From: Nymphaea colorata
Taxonomy: Eukaryota > Streptophyta > Magnoliopsida > Nymphaeales > Nymphaeaceae
DNA length: 64,000 nt
NCBI RefSeq assembly: GCF_008831285.2
Contig: NC_045143.1
Location: 13,133,214 to 13,197,213, forward strand
Reading direction: 5' to 3'
The translations under genes and the position numbers were made by a program. Each line of letters begins with the position of its first letter. Position 1 is the first letter of the stretch. Shown here piece after piece: positions 57,901-64,000 of the stretch. The notes beneath the pieces were generated by a model that was not told the DNA's origin, did not search any database, and worked only from the letters and a program-made list of their open reading frames with translations.

Positions 57901-60900
57901 GTCAGGCAGACTATCAGTATAATCCACAGAACAAAGGAAAGGCTAAGCAAGAAACTCAAGCAGATCAAACATAGTCTTTGAAGGCATTACCAGATGACAT
58001 GCAACAGCAAACTATAACTGTCTTTTCATGTATGACTTTTAAGTAGAATGACCAAGAATAGTGGCATGTCGATTCTGGAGCGGCTAAACGTCACAATGCA
58101 TAGTAAGCTATTTAACTTGTCACCTTATTTTCAGAAAGGAACTATTATCACAGGAGATGGATCACATAACTCCATCACTTAAACTGGAAATGCACAAATT
58201 CCCTTGTCTGGTTCTTCTTTAGTTTTCTCCAATGTTCTTATTGCTCCTTATATCAAAAAAATTAATTATTATTGTGTATATACTTGTTGATGATATGAAT
58301 TCTTCTGTCAAATTCACTCTCTCTTATGTATGTCAAGGATCTTCAAACGAAAAAGACGTTTGCTAAAGCGAAGCAACATCAAAATATGTACATCTTCAAG
58401 AAAGTTCCAGTTCTTTCAATTTTTCCTGGGTTGCTTTGTCAGGTTATCCTTCAAATACAGTCTCAAGTTCAAAGTTAAATCTTTGCAGTCCTTCCAAATG
58501 TAATAAGCACAATTTATGGCATAGTCCTTTAGGTCATTGTAGTCATGGGTTTCTTGAAAAAGCTTGTAGTAGATCTTGTCCCAGAGTGAAGTTTAGAGTT
58601 TGTGTTTGGAGTAAATAAATGTTCCAGTTGTGAAAAGTGTAAAAGACGTGTACTTCCAGTCCAAGAGTCATGTACTTCCATTCCATATTTTGAATAAAAG
58701 AGCTTCCAAGCCTTTGAGATTGACTATTCTGTTGCTTGGGGACCCACATTACTGGGAGAGATCTAACCAAAGCTTGTTATATCTTCAATTTCTGCTCACC
58801 CTACACTGCCAAATGCTGTAGAATTTGGCAAAACACGTGCTGCATCTTGGGATTTGGAATATGGTGATGCAATATAACCACTGCCAACTGTCACAAATAC
58901 CAGATGGTGGGCTGGAGATTCATCGGTAGATTGGAGAATGGGATGTAAAAGACCAGCTGGAAATAAGTAAGAACACCAACAAAAGTGAATCTCAAATATT
59001 TGGAACTGTTCACGTTGATTATTGTAAACGATGACAAAGGAATCACATTGCTTCTCAATCATTTATTCTTTGCTTCAATAGTATTTTGTTTTCATGCATA
59101 AGAAAGATCAAAGGAATCAAATAGAACAAACTTTGGAGAGAGATCATGCATATTCATGGATAACTCATGAGTAACTGCAAACCTGAAAATGGTAACTGAA
59201 CAAATGCCCACTTCTCTCCAACTAGATTCTCAGGAAGGCCCATAGGAAACGGTTTATCTAGAGCAAGAAGTGGTTTTGATCCTTTCTGGAAACCAGGATG
59301 GCGTGAATAAACAGTTTCATACCTCTCCTCCAGCCATATTAGTAGTGATATACACTGTACATGAAAGCAACTATAGTAAATAAAACTTGCAATGCTTCTG
59401 TTCAAGGATAATATCAAACTAGTTATCGTGCATGGATGGAATGTGATGCTTTAACACAAAGCACCAAAAGCTATTTATCATAAGTTCGTACTAAATATTC
59501 ATCTTTAAGAAATATAAGAAAAGAGAAGCAATTCATAAAGTCCATGGAGACTGTCCATTTAAAAGATAACTGGCTTCTTCTACTTTCAGCAACTCCGGTT
59601 TCAGTGCAATAGTAGTTTATTGCCAAGCCTTGTTTGTCATTAGTTTCAATTTTTCCTGTGAAAGTTGGATATAAAAAGCATGAGGCAATGTAGCAGGGAT
59701 TCACTTTTCTGAGAAGTGGACCTGCATCCTTTGGATCCAGTTTGAAGCTTTGAAAGCAACTTTCGCATTTGGTTCACAAATTACGGGTGCAGGTTCAATT
59801 TAGTAGGGACTCTGCCAAAACCATATCAGTTATGGTCTTGATCATATCAAGCCAAAACATGGTCCATCCTACCTCAAATACAATGCTAATTGTTTCTCTA
59901 GCATAACCCCGTGCATCTAATGTCTATGACTCTATTATAGGAAAGCACCAATAGCAACCACTTCGGACATATTGCTACTTTCATCAAGCCAAACAGATTT
60001 TTTAAATTTTTTAAAAAATTAACAAGCAGTTAGACTCTTTTTTCTTTTCTACTTGTTCTCTCATATTAAAATCTCACAGGTCATCTCTCTCACTCTAAGA
60101 AAGCACCTTTCAAAATTTATCTTTAAATTGAGGCACATCTCACTGCAGCCTTCCCATTAGTTGCCTCCTCCAGAAAGAAAAAATCTTCTCAACTTTTTAA
60201 TTGGATGTCTAGCATCTCTTATATGTGAATCTACGCCTCATCTGCTTTCCAAGGTTTTCCACTGCATTTTACTTTATTATGTTGTTTGTCACCCTGTTTC
60301 CTCTTCCAATTTGATGAGAACACTTTTTCTCATTAAGTGTCTTTGCAATCTTTCTTGATCAACTTCAAAGGTTTTACAGCGAAACTTTCCCCATTATTCT
60401 AGAAGAAGAATGAATCAAACTCACTAAAAACAAAGTATAATAAACTAGAATGCTGAAGAATGAATTTCATATGAGTAAGAAGCCTTCAACATACGGTTGT
60501 TTGAACTTTTGTTGTGTTGTACAAAATTTTTCCACTTTGTGTTCCATATTCTGGAATTTGGGAACTTTTCTTAATATGATACAATTCCAGATTTCCGTTT
60601 TCTCTCTGAGCATGTTGGAAAACACCAGCATATTTTAAAACACCCATTAAAGATACATTTGAAAGCATTGCCACAGATAACATACTTAGGTTTTTATGGG
60701 AAAGTTTTTTTCATGTGTCAATCAGGAAATGTGTTTTTCTAGGGGAAACAAAAATGAAAAAATAATAGAACAGATTATGAAATTGATCTTTCTACCAATT
60801 TTCTTACAGAAGTATGGATAAAATTTCAAAATACTATTAAGAATTTTAAATAATCCTGAAAAAAATAAATTATATTTAAATTTTTTTTACAAAAAAATGG

Positions 60901-62537
60901 GACAGATATAATATTTTCATTTTGTCATTTCTTCAAAATATAATATTTTTTCATTTTTATTTATTTTTCAATTTTCATGTTTTTGTGATAAATAGCAATA
61001 TTTGACACTCACAATTTAAAGTGATAAATATGGAAAGTTCAAACTTGGAGGACTTTAAATCTTTTTATAAAGAATAATCGCATGCAAATAACAGTATTTG
61101 GATTGTCAAGCACCATGAACATTTTTGGCTGGCATATGGTAATAAGTAAAAACTTAAAAAGTTATGGCCCATAGCTTTGAAAATCCTCTACTTATGGAGA
61201 AAAACTAGGAGTATTCCCTTCTTTTCTCACCAATACAAGACTAGACTTAAATGGACTAAACTTAATTACGAGTCTTTCCATCTTTACACAAAGTGATACT
61301 TAAAACATAGGAAAACTAAAAAGTTGAAAATTTCATGTTCAATTTTTTCAAATCAAACCCTAAAAAAAAGGAAAAGCCATAAAACAATAATTGACACACA
61401 CACACAGACACAAATATACATATATACTGAAAAAATATCCAGTGTGGCCCCTGAAAATTTGGGAAAGCCATCAAACCATTATACATATATATACACACTG
61501 TCAAAAGGCTGGAAAGAAACTTTTCCAAGTGCAGCCCAAAATATAGGAAAGCCATAAAACTGTTGTATATACAAAGCATTACATCAGAAACCCCAATTAC
61601 TGCAAACAGCACAGTTAACTGATTATCCAAATCACTTCGACATATTTAATGCTGTTGCGTGGTACAATATAATTGAGTAATTTCACGAACTACACAAAAT
61701 ACAGAAAGCTAAAAATGGAACGAATCAACTCGGTATTCACTAATTGTGACCTCTGGTAAAAATCAAGTACTCATTAAGATTCAATGCTTTGTGCCAACCA
61801 AGGAAATGGAAAAGCTGTGGGTTAGATTTTCAAATACCCTTCTACTGGGGATCGGCTTTATTCCGAGCTCCGTACAAGCTTTCGTGATAATCGTCTGCAT
61901 CTGAGATCTATATGTACAACAGAGACGAATAGGCACGTCTTCACTCTCAAACCATATCACGAAGGACAGCCCGGTAAGGAATAAAGTAAAATAAGACGAA
62001 GACCAAATAAACTCACCGGAAGAACCGGACGCGTTCCGGCAACGGGACGCCAAGCGCCTGCGTGATCGAAAGGATGGCCTCCTTGAGCGTTACGCTGTTG
62101 ATGACATTGTTGGGAAAGAACTTGGCGAACTGCAGCGACACTGTGGCGTCACAGACGATGAGCTCCCACATCTTCTTCCCCCGGATGTCCAGTATCGGCC
62201 TAGAGCAGAAGTCAATTTCCCACTCCTTGATTGATGCCGGTGGGGTTTCGGGGTCCAAGAAGCAGATTTCCATGTCAAGGGGGGACTCCAGAGATGCCGC
62301 GGCATCCAGGGCGTCATCAGTGGTCTGGGAAGAAGCTGACTGCTCGCCGATGGAGTGTAAAATGGAGATACTGGCTCTGGGAATTGAATCGGAGATGGAA
62401 GGGAAAGCGGCGACGAAGTGGTTGACGGTGGGTATGGACCTTGAAGGAGAGGGTCTGGAGAGAGAGGGCGCGTTCAGAAATGATGCGGGGTGGTGGTACG
62501 TTTGTGAATGGAGCGAAGTAAAAGGAAGGGAGGCCAT
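54997..62537 (-). CDS. ATAB2-like: Chloroplast TAB2/ATAB2-type translation factor, 5 exons, 388 aa
   Basis: Nuclear-encoded plastid RNA-binding protein family. Chlamydomonas Tab2 is needed for psaB translation, and Arabidopsis ATAB2 for photosystem accumulation. Exons (minus): 62017-62537, 61838-61907, 59183-59354, 55823-55966, 54997-55256. All junctions are GT-AG, phases agree, and the 1167-nt reading is uninterrupted. Residues about 1-75 are Ser/Pro-rich and hydroxylated, resembling a chloroplast transit peptide. The conserved body has [18 protein letters not shown] and [12 protein letters not shown] (exon 1), [10 protein letters not shown] (exon 2), [20 protein letters not shown] (exon 3), [12 protein letters not shown] and [15 protein letters not shown] (exon 4), and [19 protein letters not shown] plus the terminal DLPPPPV (exon 5). 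Introns 2 (2.5 kb) and 3 (3.2 kb) are long. The start at 62537 is the first Met and gives the transit peptide. Length is close to the family norm. Recognition is from memory of the family. Confidence 0.94.
56560..56900. repeat. Pyrimidine-rich low-complexity tract in TAB2 intron 3
   Basis: CTCTCCC/TCTGTC-type sequence on the plus strand. The plus-strand frames through it are compositional artefacts. Confidence 0.75.
57480..58760 (+). pseudogene. Copia fragment in TAB2 intron 3, antisense to the gene
   Basis: The plus strand reads a gag core ([20 protein letters not shown], then [11 protein letters not shown]) and, after a frameshift, [17 protein letters not shown]. The protease motif [12 protein letters not shown] lies at about 58062-58097. 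Pre-integrase [14 protein letters not shown] is followed by [18 protein letters not shown] near 58520 and the start of integrase near 58690-58740 ([13 protein letters not shown]). It is riddled with stops, and no LTRs are recognised around it. It lies on the strand opposite to the host gene and does not disturb the exons. Confidence 0.75.
61367..61570. repeat. Degenerate three-copy repeat in TAB2 intron 2
   Basis: GGAAA(A)GCCAT(A/C)AAAC recurs at about 61369, 61462 and 61543, each followed by an AC/AT-rich tract. The period is about 80-93 bp. An (AC)n run is at about 61386-61400. Confidence 0.6.
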
Positions 62538-64000
62538 TGGAGTATCCTAACTTCCCTCTTGTCTGAGAAGGGGAGCGAGTAGCAGAGCTCGCATTCTTTC
62601 GGAGGGCGCGATACGGAGGGCACTTTATCCATCCACGACCGGGAGATAGCCAGTGGCGGCAACTGTTGACGAGGGAAAATCTCCGGGCGCGCAATTAAAG
62701 AGATAGCGTTCCGTAAATGACCCTTTTACGTTTTCTCTTTTTTCCTTTTTCATTCTACGGTTTATAAAAGAACCTACTGCCCTCTTGGGTCTACCGGAAA
62801 GGTTTATTTGGAGCAAAAATGCATTGAAATGTGCATTGAGATGTGATGGTGGCCATCCAAAACTTAAACACAAAGTCCTTTAAAAAAGTAAACTACCTTC
62901 AAATTCAATATGCTACAAGATTAAATGTCCTTTTGCAAAAAAAAGAGTTTAATAAGCACCCTTCACTCAATTTCACACCAGAATGTCTTCGAATATGCCT
63001 CAACAGATCTTGCTTCCTTATTTGTGTATGCAGCAGTTTCACTCTCCCTCCCCCTCCAGCAGCGACTTCACCCTCCCTGCTCTCATTCTATCGACTAATA
63101 CGCTTGAGGAATCTAGCGACATGCTCGGAGATGACGCTTCCTATATACAACAACCCAAGGCATTTAAAAACTATTTTGTAGAATTCTATTGACTCCACAC
63201 ACATCGACTTGCATCACCTAATGTAGGGAAGAAATTTGAAGGGTGGAAAGTAAAGAATATTTTGTCGAACCATAGCTTAAATAGATATGTATTGATTAGT
63301 TATGATCATGTCCAGACATAAACAGGCTGTTTCTACTGACATGTCGACACCTTTGTAACCATCTATGTCATATTGTACTCAAGCCACATCTATAAAAACA
63401 TTATGATTGTTCTCGATTCAAGTATGTGTAATACGCCAAACGTCGATTTTTGTTCAAATAATATCTGTTATACTATTTGAATTACAAATAGCGTCGGAGA
63501 CCTATCTATCTAGTTGGTAGTAGTGAAGTGTGTGTAACTTTAAATTTATTTCTATAAACCTGTGCAGTGTATCCTATGTAAAGGCAGGTTCATATATTAT
63601 CATTTTATTAGCATTACACCACTATATTTGATCGTGCAACTATGTTACAATTCGCAGGCATCTTATAGAATGTTATATCAAACTTTGTAAGATTATATTA
63701 CCATTTGTAACGATATACGTTATTGTTTTAGTGATAAATTACATATACCTTTAAAGAAACCACCGGATGTATAAAATTCTTTATCAAATGTATAAGGTGC
63801 TACTATCATTGTAACTATATAATGCTATCGTTGAGGTAAATGTTGTTGTGTCTTTTATGAACATTTTTACTGTTGAGATGGCATGCAATGTTTAGCTCAA
63901 TAGTGGCCTACAAATGTATTTATGAATGTTGACAACAATGATGTTGATGACACGAATGACATGGTTTTTAAAGAACAAGTGACACGGTTTACTATTGGAG
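62538..64000. other. Region upstream of TAB2, no gene recognised
   Basis: The first 200 bp should carry the TAB2 5' UTR and promoter, but I could not pick a TATA box with confidence. A plus-strand 69-aa frame at 62983-63192 is coding-like in composition but matches no family I know. The rest to 64000 is AT-rich with no recognised feature. Confidence 0.35.

Noticed and set aside
62062-62550. Plus-strand 162-aa frame
   Set aside because: It is the exact antisense of TAB2 exon 1, whose minus-strand reading is clearly conserved.

Overview
This is a piece of nuclear chromosome from a flowering plant. The evidence is two spliced plant genes with GT-AG introns, plant Copia, Gypsy-Tat, LINE, hAT and PIF/Harbinger remnants, and long AT-rich repeat deserts. 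The sequence does not fix the clade. It holds two complete protein-coding genes, both on the minus strand and about 30 kb apart. Nearly everything else is transposable-element debris, tandem repeats or unassigned intergenic DNA.

Layout. 1-1480: decayed hAT-type transposase (DUF4371 type). 1481-3446: intergenic, with a microsatellite, a 118-bp tandem duplication and a purine-rich block. 3447-13605: an old plus-strand Copia element, split by a much younger minus-strand Copia (4291-9579) with a perfect 5-bp target duplication. 13606-13925: the other half of the purine block. About 14.8-15.74 kb: remnant of a minus-strand Copia 5' end with a 166-bp LTR and primer-binding site. 18231-24836: a 14-exon cellulose synthase catalytic-subunit gene whose spliced ORF is 1097 aa, closest by motif memory to the CESA3 (primary-wall) class. 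26491-26841: a 335-bp hAT-type MITE with 8-bp target duplication. 27904-28203: 145-bp duplicated unit. About 28.3-28.6 kb: LINE reverse-transcriptase scrap. 28681-30720: satellite-like array of about 445-bp units. 30946-32150: probable LTR of a Tat-like Gypsy. 32.5-33.25 kb: dispersed duplicate. About 34.3 kb: scrap resembling the CHUP1 family. 36568 to beyond 42343: Gypsy-Tat element whose 5' part is deleted. 48.9-50.5 kb: PIF/Harbinger relic (Myb/SANT-like plus transposase segments). 54997-62537: a 5-exon gene for a chloroplast TAB2/ATAB2-type protein (388 aa), with long introns, one holding an antisense Copia fragment.

How they work together. The two genes are not functionally linked. The cellulose synthase would act in the plasma-membrane rosette. 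The TAB2 protein would act in the chloroplast in translation and assembly of photosystem components. I found no operon-like cluster, CRISPR array, rRNA or tRNA gene. I also found no clear new biological system. The most informative material is the nested retrotransposon history, the decay patterns of these elements, the satellite array, the MITE and the rebuilt exon structures.
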